Below, piece after piece: positions 23,358 to 32,422 of a DNA stretch of 32,422 nucleotides (its first letter is position 1; every line of letters begins with the position of its first letter). A program made the translations under genes and the position numbers. Below the pieces are notes generated by a model. It made no database searches. It was given only the letters and a program-made list of their open reading frames with translations, and was not told where the DNA came from. This DNA is from Conidiobolus incongruus B7586. Taxonomy: Eukaryota > Entomophthoromycota > Entomophthoromycetes > Entomophthorales > Conidiobolaceae. Location: positions 1 to 32,422 of the forward strand of contig JNEM01016575.1 in the NCBI GenBank assembly GCA_000697335.1. Reading direction: 5' to 3'.

Positions 23358-24392
23358 TTAATAATTTCTTTTATTTCTAATAACTTTTTGCCATACTTTT
23401 AGCAAAGATCTAACACCTAAAAAACAGTTCTTTTTATTAAGGACTGAAATTTGATGTTTCACAAACCAATTAAATTTTCCTGCAGAAATTTTCTTTCCTG
23501 CAAGCTGGTTTTTTAATTGCCCAAAACAATTATAATCACATGGGTTATAATCTAAGGAATATACTAGATGTGGTAGTTTTTTCCAGTTATTTTTAATTAG
23601 AAAGTTTTTTACAACTTTAGATTTATGTATTTTACAATTATCATGTAAAATAATAGGTCTTCTCAAATTATATTGAGAATACCAATTAGAAATAGTTTTA
23701 TTTAAAAAAGAAATATAAAGTTTACTATTAATGGATTTTCCTTTAGGAACTAAATAAGAATAGCATATGCCATTATAATCCATTACTACAATTAACATTC
23801 ACTTATTAATAAAGTGCTTATTTAAAGGAATTTGTAGAGGGGGTTGATTTGGTTTAATCCAACACCTTGATTTATGTTTTAGCAAAGGATTATACAAAGG
23901 AATCCAAGATTCATCAATTACAATAATTTGCTGTAAAAGCCTTGGTTTCTGGTTATACCTTAGTAAGTTTTGTTTAGCAATAGCTACTCTAGCTTTTTTT
24001 TAAGCTTTAGTTAAATTATAAGGTACCTATTTTACATTTTTATTAATTAATTTTAATTTAAACTTTAATATATATAAAATACTTGTGTGACTAATATTAA
24101 AGTGTCTTGATAACTCTCTAACTAAAATAAAAGGGTGTTTTTCAATATAATTTTTTACTTTATTAATAATTAGAAGAGTGATAGTTGAAATTAGTCTTCT
24201 AGATTTTAGCAAGTTTTGGGTAGTTTCTCTCCTAGCCTTAAAGTAATTTACCTAGCAATAAATTGTTGATTTAGATAATGCTTCATTACCAAAAGCTGTT
24301 TGTAAATTTTAAATGATTTTAGAGGGTTTGTGGTTAAGTTTTACTGATACTAAAATAAAAGACTTTTGATGGTTACTATTTGGTTTAAGCAT
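23358..24392 (-). pseudogene. Mariner transposase, one frame with five stop codons
   Basis: Read from the ATG at 24392, the frame is 344 codons without a shift, the normal mariner length. A helix-turn-helix region (about 79-110, with RELSRHFNISHTSILYIL) precedes the catalytic part: D160 (in IDESWI, matching mariner GDEKW), D251 (in LHDN) and D286 (in NPCDYNCF). D251 and D286 are 34 residues apart, the DD34D spacing of mariners. Stops interrupt codons 28, 47, 122, 131 and 198. By comparison with mariner proteins they stand where Gln or Trp is expected (for example W before VPYNLT), so each can come from one G:C to A:T change. A plain DNA transposon relic, not a working gene. Confidence 0.88.
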
Positions 24393-24547
24393 AATTAAAT
24401 TAAACAACTAATTTTAAAAAATTCATTTTTTAATCAAAAAAATTATTATATATATATATATATATATAATTCAAAACTATTTATTTTCCTATTTGTTTTG
24501 TATATATTTGCTTATTTGAAACTAATAATATGTTTGAAAAATCAGAA

Positions 24548-24573
24548 ATTAAAAAATTTCCCATTTCTTTGAT
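24548..24573 (-). repeat. Right terminal inverted repeat of mariner copy 1
   Basis: Read inward, it is identical over about 32 bases (to 24542) with the end of copy 2 at 31374-31405; it pairs imperfectly with 23283-23308. Confidence 0.65.
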
Positions 24574-26700
24574 TCCATGGTAATAATTAAAGGAAATAAC
24601 AAATTTACTATATTGATTAATTTATTTAAAAATTAATAAAGATATATAAATTGAAAAAATTTAAAATACCAAATTTTCCCAGTATTTTTTAAGAGTAGTT
24701 ATATATAAATAAATAAATAAATACAATAAAATTAAATAAATTTTATTGAATGCATAGTATGGGAGTCTTGAATGATATTCTTTTATTAAGTAAATAATCT
24801 TTAATTCATTATATACCATTAAATTTTAACTTCAATTTCAATCAAACAGAAATTTAATAGTGCATTTAAATGATTCGCTTTTTAATGGAAATGAATTATT
24901 GTTAAAATTTATTATATATCATATTTAAATATCTATATTCTCTGAGAAATATTTTACAAAAAGGTTGAAGATAATATATTTTTCAATGTCCAATAACAAC
25001 AATTGAAATTATGCACCAATAGTTTGATTTAATATAATATTCAAATATATTAATAAATTTTGAGAATATTTGAAAATAGGAATAAGTTTAACATTTTTCA
25101 AATAACTATAATATTAATACATAGTTTTCAGATTAATAATTAATTGATCTATTTATGATACTCAACAAAAGCCAAATATACAAAACGAATGAATAATATA
25201 TATGAGACTATTCTTCAAATGATTCCATAACAAGAGGAATCAAAATAGCGTGACATTTCTATCAAATTGGAACAAAAATTCATCATTATATTAATTAGAT
25301 AATTATTTGAAAATAAATTAGTAGACTTCATAATACCTGAGATTTATATATTTATGATAGTGATTCAAATTTATTTTTCACTTGACATATTAATTCAATA
25401 TAAATTTAGATCAAATTTATCAAAAATAATAAATCATGACTGATGATATGTTAGTATATTTTTAATGGGAAAAAATAGATTTTAATTTAATGTACTTGAA
25501 TTATTTCACTTTCAATTTTTCAAATTGTTTTGTGGTTTGATATGAAGATTTCTAGAAAAATATATTAAATGAAAAAATGCAAAATATAAATAAATGCTTT
25601 TTATATCACAAATGTATAATGATTATACTACCAAAAATTAAATAATATATAATCATAATGAAAATATCCTTCAAAGTATAAATTTTTACATTTGAAACTT
25701 TCTAATTTTTTGAAAGAGTAGCATAATCAAGTATTGATATTTACTAATTACCCTGAAAAATTCTCAATATTTCGCTTGCACAAAAATATTTTCTTTTTAA
25801 TGAATTTATATATTTAATTGTCTTTTCAATAACAAGAATAATATACATTCAGCAATATTTTTGAATAATATTAAATATTGTATTTTATTGCATAGTTTTT
25901 GTACTGGATTTTATGGGAAATATTAAATAAAAACTTCTTTATATATTTACAAGGTTTAATCCAATTTCATGAATATTTTTACAGACTGTAAGAATGATCA
26001 GTAAAATTGAAACAAGATAAAGGTTTTTAATACAATCAAAATAAAATGAATACCAAGCCAAAGGATATTTCTATTTCATATGTATTGGATATCATTAAAA
26101 TAAGGAATTATCTAAACTTTTTAATTAAATATGATATGGATATATAAATTTACAGAATTCAGTTGACAATAAACGATGAACTAATATCAAAGGTTATAAT
26201 TCTAAATTAGTCAAGTATATCAAAATTGTTAATTTATTTTAGGTATGGGACAACAGTTTATCAATAATTAAAATATATTTTATTAGTAATAATACATATC
26301 AAAGATGAATTAATGATTTTAATGATTCTATATTTTCTTGATATCAGAATGGATGAAATATTTAATGAATTTTAATATTGAAAAATTTAATGAATTTTTA
26401 TAATATGAAAAAGTATATAAAGTATTAACCTTGAATAAAGCGATATATTTCCAATCAATAAAATATTGTGGACAAAAGATAAATTGAATTTTGATTTAAT
26501 ATTATTTTCCTTTAGCCATCAAATATTTATTCCGAAAGATGAGGAATCATTTGCAAAATATCTTTGACATGTTCTAAATAAATTTATACATTTTCAAACT
26601 TTGAATTAAAAACTAAAGAAACATATATTTTGATAAAATATTTTATATTTATATATTATAAAATAAATCTTTTTAAGAATATAAATACCCTGATTATCCA

Positions 26701-26721
26701 TATATATATATATATATATAT
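26701..26721. repeat. AT dinucleotide microsatellite
   Basis: About 20 bases of alternating T and A. Confidence 0.9.
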
Positions 26722-27435
26722 TCTGACATTTTTCAGTATTATTAATTTTAAATATCATATATTTCTTTACAATTCAATCATAATAAAAAACTATGTTAAT
26801 CAATTGGATTAAATACTTGTTATAGATATATGGTATGAGTATATTGATTTATGAATCCAAAAAAGAAAAATAGCACGGTATATATACATTGTACACTTAA
26901 AATTAAGTTAATATTTCTTTAAATTTATTGATAAATAATGTAAATAATGAATTACATAATGTATCTAATTAATTTTATCAAACCAATTTGAAAATTTCGG
27001 GATATCTTAATAATAAATGAAATGGAGTTTAAAGTATGTGGAGTTTAACTCCTAAATGAACAAGTTCGAAATTTAATAAATGAATTATTTTTAATTAGAT
27101 ATATTGATAAAGTTTTGTTAATTATAGAAAAGTCAACATCATGAATCTTTAGCTACAAAGCATAATAAGTTCATTATCAAAGTGGCTTATATATTATCCA
27201 TTCAGTTCATGAATATAAAATGGAAAATATATTAATGATGACAGATATTTAAAAGTGATTTTCATTTTTTTCATATGTAATACACTCATTATTTCATCAT
27301 TATTTTAAAGTGATGCAAATTACTGAATATGTGAATCATTTAATATTGATTAGAAATAGAGTTTTTGAGATGATTTCAATTGGACAGTGTGTTTCTAAAT
27401 TAGGACACATTTTGTATTGAATAACTAATGCTTGA

Positions 27436-27440
27436 ATTGG
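27436..27440 (-). promoter_or_regulatory. Inverse CCAAT box upstream of G6PD
   Basis: ATTGG lies about 70 bases before the TATA box, a usual CCAAT-box position. Confidence 0.4.
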
Positions 27441-27510
27441 GCGAATCAAATAACAGTTCCATTAATCAAGATTTATTGAGTCAACGTCACTTTAACCACG
27501 AATTTGAACA

Positions 27511-27518
27511 TATAAATA
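27511..27518 (+). promoter_or_regulatory. TATA box of G6PD
   Basis: TATAAATA is 71 bases before the ATG at 27582. Confidence 0.6.
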
Positions 27519-27581
27519 GTTGATCAAGTGATGTCTCGAACGTAATTGATAAAATTATATTTTGATAACTATAAACTAAAT

Positions 27582-29162
27582 ATGTATGATTCTACTGTAA
27601 TTGTAGGTATGTATACAATTTTATTAACAAATTGCTTATCAACCACAATAATCTAACCACTCTTACAGTATTTGGTGCCTCTGGAGATTTAGCTAAGAAA
27701 AAGACCTTCCCAGCTTTATTTGGTGTGTTTAAGCATGAGTTTATGCCTCCTAATGCCAAAATTTTCGGCTATGCCCGCTCTCAAATGGATATGAATGCCT
27801 TCCACTCTCGTATTACTGAGAAAATTAAGGCTTCAGATGACGAAAAGCATTTAATTAGCGAATTCACTAAATTAACAGAGTATATCCAAGGCAAATATGA
27901 CGAGACTGCTTCATTCCAGAATCTTAACAAGAAGCTTGAAGAGTTTGAGGGCTCTGCCTCCAACAAGAGACGTATCTTCTATTTAGCTACCCCTCCTTCG
28001 GTCTATGGTGTTATTGCCAAAGGCTTGAAAGAAAGCTGCTATGTGGAGAATGGTATTAATCGTATTGTAATTGAAAAACCTTTCGGTATGGATACAGAAT
28101 CTTCCCGTGAATTAGGCCAGCAAATTGGATCTTTGTGGAAGGAAGACGAGGTAATCGAATTCAACTTTAGTTAGTTTATATTTTTAACCATTAGCAACTT
28201 AGATCTATCGCATTGATCACTATCTTGGCAAAGAAATGGTTAAGAATATTATTACTTTAAGATTTGCCAATGTATTCTTTAGTGCAATCTGGAATCGCGA
28301 GCGTATTGACAACGTTCAGATCACTTTCAAAGAACCTTTCGGAACAGAAGGCCGTGGTGGCTATTTTGATGAGTTTGGTATTATTCGTGATGTTATCCAG
28401 AACCACTTGATTCAAGTCTTGTGCTATGTGGCTATGGATAGACCAAAATCCCTGGATGCTGAACATGTTCGTGATGAAAAGGTCAAGGTTCTCAGATGCA
28501 TTCCTCCCTTGAAAAAAGAAAATGTCGTCATTGGTCAATATATTAAAAGTGAAGATGGTACTAAGCCTGCCTATAAAGACGATGATACTGTTAGCAATGA
28601 TTCCAATGCTCCAACTTATGCGGCTGTTGCTTTAAATATTGACAACGATCGCTGGAGGGGAGTACCATTTTTGATTAAATGTGGTAAAGCACTTGATGAA
28701 CACAAGGTTGAAATCCGTATCCAATTCCGTGAAGTTCCCGGTGCATTATTCGGTGAACAGAGCCGTAATGAACTTGTGATTAGATTGCAACCTAACGAGG
28801 CTGTCTATGTTAAGTTCATCAACAAGCTTCCTGGATTGGAAATGCAGCCTATTGTTACTGAATTAGACCTTACCTATAAGGAACGCTTCCCTGATAAGCG
28901 CATTCCCGATGCCTATGAAGCCCTAATTTTGGATGTATTAAATAATAACCACTCCAACTTCGTTCGTGATGATGAACTTGAAGCTGCCTGGGAAATCTTT
29001 ACTCCTATTTTGCATCAAATTGATGCCAGAGAAATTGTCTGTGAGCCTTATCACTACGGTACTCGTGGTCCCGCTTCTGCTGATGAATTAATTTATAGAC
29101 ACGGATATAGACGAGGAACTGCTTCTTATACTTGGAAGGATGGCAAAAACCAAAAACTTTAA
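27582..29162 (+). CDS. ZWF1: Glucose-6-phosphate 1-dehydrogenase
   Basis: It oxidises glucose 6-phosphate with NADP+ to 6-phosphogluconolactone, the entry of the oxidative pentose phosphate pathway in the cytosol. Exons: 27582-27606, 27669-28150 and 28203-29162, giving 488 residues (yeast 505, human 515). Introns are 62 nt (GTATGT, branch TCTAAC) and 52 nt. The start is set by the 25-nt first exon (MYDSTVIV), which joins in frame to VFGASGDLAKKK, the NADP-binding loop (about 9-20). An ATG-less frame running into intron 1 is not coding. RIDHYLGKE (172-180) is the substrate-binding signature, and H237 in IQNHLIQ is the catalytic base. FKEPFGTEGRGGYFDEFGII is near 211-230. The N-terminal arm before the NADP loop is shorter than usual. 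It converges on NDK. Confidence 0.96.
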
Positions 29163-30493
29163 TTGTTGTTGATATATGTTATTTAGTGTTACCTTTTATT
29201 GCTTATTCAATGAATTGGTTTTTTTATAAAAGAGTGTTTTCAAATATACAATAATGACTGCTAGATTTATTAGCTTGTTTGTTTGACTACTATTATACTA
29301 TATTGTTAGCATTTGAAGTCATTCATAAAATTTTCTATATATTCGCCAGTCCAAAGAAATATTAGTTTTAATATCATCCATATCAATTCAGAGATTATGC
29401 TTTATTATAACTATAAAATTTTAATATCTTGACAAAATCTTAAAAATAATATTAATTAACCTTTGATATTTTATCACTTTCAAAGTTCAACACTAATTAT
29501 AATTTTTAATTATCTCTTGTATCTGTATTTATCATTCTATTTCCCACATTATAATATTATAACACTATTTCTATTTCTTTTTCTTATTCCTATTTTCACA
29601 GTACACCTAATAATATTCAACATTATTGGATTAATAATAGTATTATAAATTTTACAATGATGGAAAATGAGTGTTTTAATTATAATATGATTGGAATATG
29701 GAGTTTTAATTAATTTATATGTACTTTATATCCTTAACATAATTGTATCGATATTATTTTCAAGTTAATATTAAGCCATATAAATACTCTAAATGTATTA
29801 TTATACTATCAATAAAATATTTTTAAGATAATTTTCAATATAAAGTATAATTAGACTATTGTAAAGTTTGTGAAAATAGTCTAATATTCTCTCATATTTG
29901 GCATAGATTCTTTATTGTTCAAATTATAATTTGAATTTTATATACAAATAAAAATCTGTTTTGAATCTTAAAAATGATGGTAATAAATTCCTGATTAAAT
30001 TACAATTTTACCTCCTGTTTAGTAATAAATAATATATTCAGTATTTGTAATTTCAAAGAATATTTTAAAGTGTTATAGATTTAAATAGTTTTTTTTGCTA
30101 AAGCTTAAATTTATATTAAAATCTTTATCTCTAGCTGATTTCAAGGGATATTGATATCAAAGTTTTGCATTTGATTTGGCGCAAAATAAAATTTTTCAAT
30201 TAATATAGAATGATATTGATATTAATATAGCTTTAGCAATGAATTGCATACTGTTTAAATATATATAATAAATTTGATTTGTATCATGATAAAGCTGGAA
30301 TTATATTTTATTGTTATTTACAAGACAAAAATAGAACAAATAGATTAATAATCTAATACTCAATGATATATCATAAACAATGTTGAATAATTTTATATAC
30401 TATATGATTTATCAATTGAATATATCAACACATAATGGAATATTATACGAAATGATATAAGATATATTTGGGTTAAATAAATTTTGTCAAAAT
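29163..30493. other. Spacer between convergent G6PD and NDK
   Basis: 1.3 kb of AT-rich 3' flanks. The hydrophobic frame at 29463-29648 lacks an ATG and is explained by T-rich sequence. No gene, RNA or array is seen. Confidence 0.55.
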
Positions 30494-31103
30494 TTATTCA
30501 TAGATGAGACTGGCTTGAGCTTGATTGTACTCGGCAACACCATTTGGGAACCACTATAAAAAAATTAGAATAAACGTAAATTTTCAAGCAAGTGAACTTA
30601 CCAAAGCAATTTCACGTTCAGCAGATTCAACAGAGTCGGAACCGTGACAGATGTTTCTACCGACATCGATGGCGAAATCACCACGGATGGTACCGGGGAG
30701 AGAGTTCAAGGGGTTGGTTTCACCCAACATCTTACGACCAGTCTTGACAACGTCCTTACCAGCCCAAACCATACCGACAACGGGTCCAGAGAGCATGTAC
30801 TTAATTAAACCACCAAAGAAAGGCTTATCCTTAAGATCTTTGTAGTGTTCAGCCAAGTGGGCTTCGGAGGGAGTCAAAAGTTGGAGAGCCAACAATTTGA
30901 AACCACGGTTTTCAAAGCGCTTGATGATTTCACCAACCCTAAATACCAAAAAGCATAGATTAGTAATTTGAAAGCTTCATTAATAATAAAGATGAAGAAT
31001 ACAATCCACGTTGGACACCATCGGGCTTGACCTATAAATTAATTAGAATATGATCCAAAATACGAATAGGACAAGAACTTACCATAATATAAGTGCGTTC
31101 CAT
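30494..31103 (-). CDS. NDK1: Nucleoside diphosphate kinase
   Basis: It transfers the gamma phosphate from ATP to other nucleoside diphosphates through a phospho-histidine. Exons, 5' to 3' on the minus strand: 31103-31083, 31031-31003, 30938-30602 and 30553-30494. Introns are 51, 64 and 48 nt with donors GTAAGT, GTATTC and GTAAGT. The product is 148 residues, normal for the family. It opens [20 protein letters not shown] with K9 of the KPDGVQRG nucleotide-binding motif. The active-site histidine is H115 in [10 protein letters not shown], and [17 protein letters not shown] precedes it. The C-terminus is ASLIYE. It probably forms the usual hexamer (family knowledge). An upstream TATA box and a likely 5' leader intron are listed separately. 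Confidence 0.96.
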
Positions 31104-31113
31104 TTTGATTATT

Positions 31114-31198
31114 CTAATATAATTAATAGTTAGTCACTGAAGGAAAGGTTGGGAATATTGTATGAGAGTTGATATTGTATTGGTAAAGGGAAACCTAC
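31114..31198 (-). other. Probable 5' leader intron of NDK
   Basis: On the minus strand, AAAG then GTAGGT (donor at 31198) runs to a TATTAG acceptor (31114) ten bases before the ATG, with GACTAAC as branch site. It is 85 nt long. Consensus fit is good and it sits between TATA box and ATG, but only transcript data would prove it. Confidence 0.45.
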
Positions 31199-31266
31199 CT
31201 TTGACAATTGAACTAGTACAGATTTGATCAACTAAAAGATAAGGCTCAGTGATGTCAACACTATGC

Positions 31267-31273
31267 TTTTATA
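31267..31273 (-). promoter_or_regulatory. TATA box of NDK
   Basis: On the minus strand, GGATATAAAAGCAT; the TATAAAA is about 160 bases before the ATG, or about 80 if the leader intron is removed. An inverse CCAAT box lies upstream at 31301-31305. Confidence 0.55.
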
Positions 31274-31373
31274 TCCTTACCTCAATAAAATTTTATTCAT
31301 CCAATGAATCCCATTGATCTATTAATTACTTTATTTGGATGACAATTTTAATTATTATCTTGAATTTAAAGTG

Positions 31374-32422
31374 ATGGGAAATTTTTTAATTTCTGATTTT
31401 TCAAATATATTATTAGTTTAAAATAAAAAAATATATATAAAATAAATAGGAAATTAATATATTTTTAAATTATATACATTATAGTTTTTTTGATTAATAA
31501 ATTAATTTTTTAAAATTGGTTGTTTAATTTAATTATATTTAAACTAAATAATAATAATAATAAATTTTTTATTTTAATATTAATAAAACTTAACAATAAA
31601 CCTTTTAAAATCATATAAAATTTATAAATAGCTTTTAATAATAAAACATTATTTAAATTAATAATTCATTACTAGGTAAATTACTTTAAAGCTAAAAAAG
31701 AAACTATTTAAAACCTATTAAAATTTAAAATACTAATTTTAATTATTATTCTTTTAATTTTTAATAAAATAAAAAAATATATTAAAAAGCACCTTTTTAT
31801 TTTAGTTAAAGAATTATCTAAATACTTTAATATTAGTTTTATAAGTATTTTATATATATTATGTTTTAAACTCAAATTAATAAATAAAAATATAAAATAA
31901 ATATTTTATAATTTAATTAAATTTAAAAAAAGTTAAAATAGTTATTAATAATTAAAACTTAATAAAAAGTTATTAGAAACTTAAACTTTTATAATAAATA
32001 GTTAAAATTAATGAATCTTAAATCTTCTTATATAATCTTTTATTAAAATATAAATTAAAATATTAACCCTTTATATAAATTATTTTAATTAAATACTTTA
32101 TTAATAGATAAATATTAATTATTATAATAAAATTTAATAATATATGCTATTTTTATTTAATTCTTAAATGAAAAATATTAATGTTAAGTTATATATTGTT
32201 TTTATAAATAAAATTATTTTTAATTAATATTTTTAATATAATTTAAGAAAATTTATTATTTTATATTATAATTATAAAATATATAAATTTAAAACTATAA
32301 AAAATTTTCTAATTAAAAATAACTAGAAAAAAATTACCATATCTAATATATTTTTTAGATTATAACCTATATAATTATAATTATTATAAGTAATTAAAAA
32401 ACTAACTTATAAGAAAAATAAT
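31374..32422 (+). mobile_element. Mariner transposon copy 2, heavily AT-mutated, cut by window edge
   Basis: It starts with ATGGGAAATTTTTTAATTTC, the same end as copy 1 (24573 inward), and stays alignable to it for the whole remaining window. Where copy 1 has C or G, copy 2 mostly has T or A. In 32311-32413 against 23598-23497 I count by eye 18 G:C to A:T changes, one T to A, one extra A and none the other way. The AT run of copy 1 is missing. The left part of the transposon lies beyond the window. Confidence 0.85.
31535..32422 (+). pseudogene. Mariner transposase relic (copy 2)
   Basis: The position matching the copy 1 start codon reads ATA. Many stops follow in all frames, yet the order of codons can be followed base by base to the D286 region of copy 1 (about 32365-32380). 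It is plainly dead and more decayed than copy 1. It is a DNA transposon relic with no host function seen. Confidence 0.8.

Larger units (their letters stand above)
23283..24573 (-). mobile_element. Mariner (Tc1/mariner, DD34D) DNA transposon, copy 1, inactive
   Basis: A near-complete element of about 1.29 kb. Its ends are imperfect inverted repeats: ATGGGAATTTTTTGCAATTG at the left and, reading inward from 24573, ATGGGAAATTTTTTAATTTC. TA, the mariner target, flanks the left end (23281-23282) but is not visible on the right, probably lost by mutation. It contains one transposase frame of standard length. An AT run (about 24447-24468) lies between the right end and the transposase start and is absent from copy 2. 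A second copy starts at 31374. No sign of cargo genes. Confidence 0.85.
24574..27510. other. Long spacer upstream of G6PD
   Basis: 2.9 kb with no recognisable gene. An AAAT repeat lies at about 24707-24724 and an AT run at 26701-26721. Sequence is of mixed complexity, like the spacers before the zinc-finger genes. Towards G6PD the inverse CCAAT box ATTGG occurs at 27379-27383 and 27436-27440. The frame at 26630-26812 is low-complexity and lacks an ATG. Confidence 0.5.

Noticed and set aside
26630-26812. 60-residue frame
   Set aside because: No ATG; runs through an AT microsatellite; low complexity.
27781-28538. Minus-strand frames opposite G6PD
   Set aside because: Shadows of strongly conserved G6PD exons.
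29463-29648. Hydrophobic 61-residue frame resembling membrane segments
   Set aside because: No ATG; T-rich DNA gives Leu/Ile/Phe by default; no conserved polar positions.
30651-30845. Plus-strand frame opposite NDK
   Set aside because: Shadow of NDK exon 3.
1-32422. tRNA, rRNA or CRISPR array
   Set aside because: TTCGA-type T-loop sequences (for example near 355, 4030 and 14923) lack matching arms; there are no spaced direct repeats; rRNA-like conserved blocks are absent.

Overview
The window looks like nuclear DNA of a very AT-rich fungus. Four genes with clear homology carry 48-64 nt GT-AG introns with CTAAC/CTAAT/TACTAA branch sites. One of them is a fungal-type AroQ chorismate mutase, which rules out an animal. 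Coding exons are clearly richer in G+C than the spacers. A zygomycete-grade fungus such as an Entomophthoromycotina (Conidiobolus-like) would fit, but that placement is inference from composition, intron style and protein flavour.

Layout from left to right. Positions 1-484 look like the 3' end of an old Ty1/copia-like LTR element. A long gene-poor stretch leads to a first intronless two-finger zinc-finger gene (4774-5484, +). SRP68, a subunit of the signal recognition particle, follows in six exons (8850-10986, +). Two more zinc-finger paralogues come next (12578-13234 and 17630-18331, both +). Chorismate mutase (ARO7 type, five exons, including one of 22 nt) is on the minus strand at 19821-20814. 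A mariner DNA transposon lies at about 23283-24573 (minus). Glucose-6-phosphate dehydrogenase (three exons, 27582-29162, +) and nucleoside diphosphate kinase (four exons, 30494-31103, minus) face each other. A second, far more AT-mutated mariner copy begins at 31374 and runs off the right edge.

The four conserved genes (SRP68, chorismate mutase, G6PD, NDK) are unrelated housekeeping genes and do not form a pathway. The three zinc-finger genes do form a family. They share the same direction, lack of introns, Pro/Ser-rich N-terminus, C-terminal C2H2 finger plus C2HC finger, almost identical recognition helices, a TATA box and a CCAAT/ATCACAC-type upstream motif, and they sit in unusually long non-coding spacers. 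They are the most interesting gene set here. The second strong signal is the mariner pair: the differences I could align are almost all G:C to A:T, and the five stops in the better copy all fit that change, as repeat-induced point mutation or a similar C-to-T process would produce.
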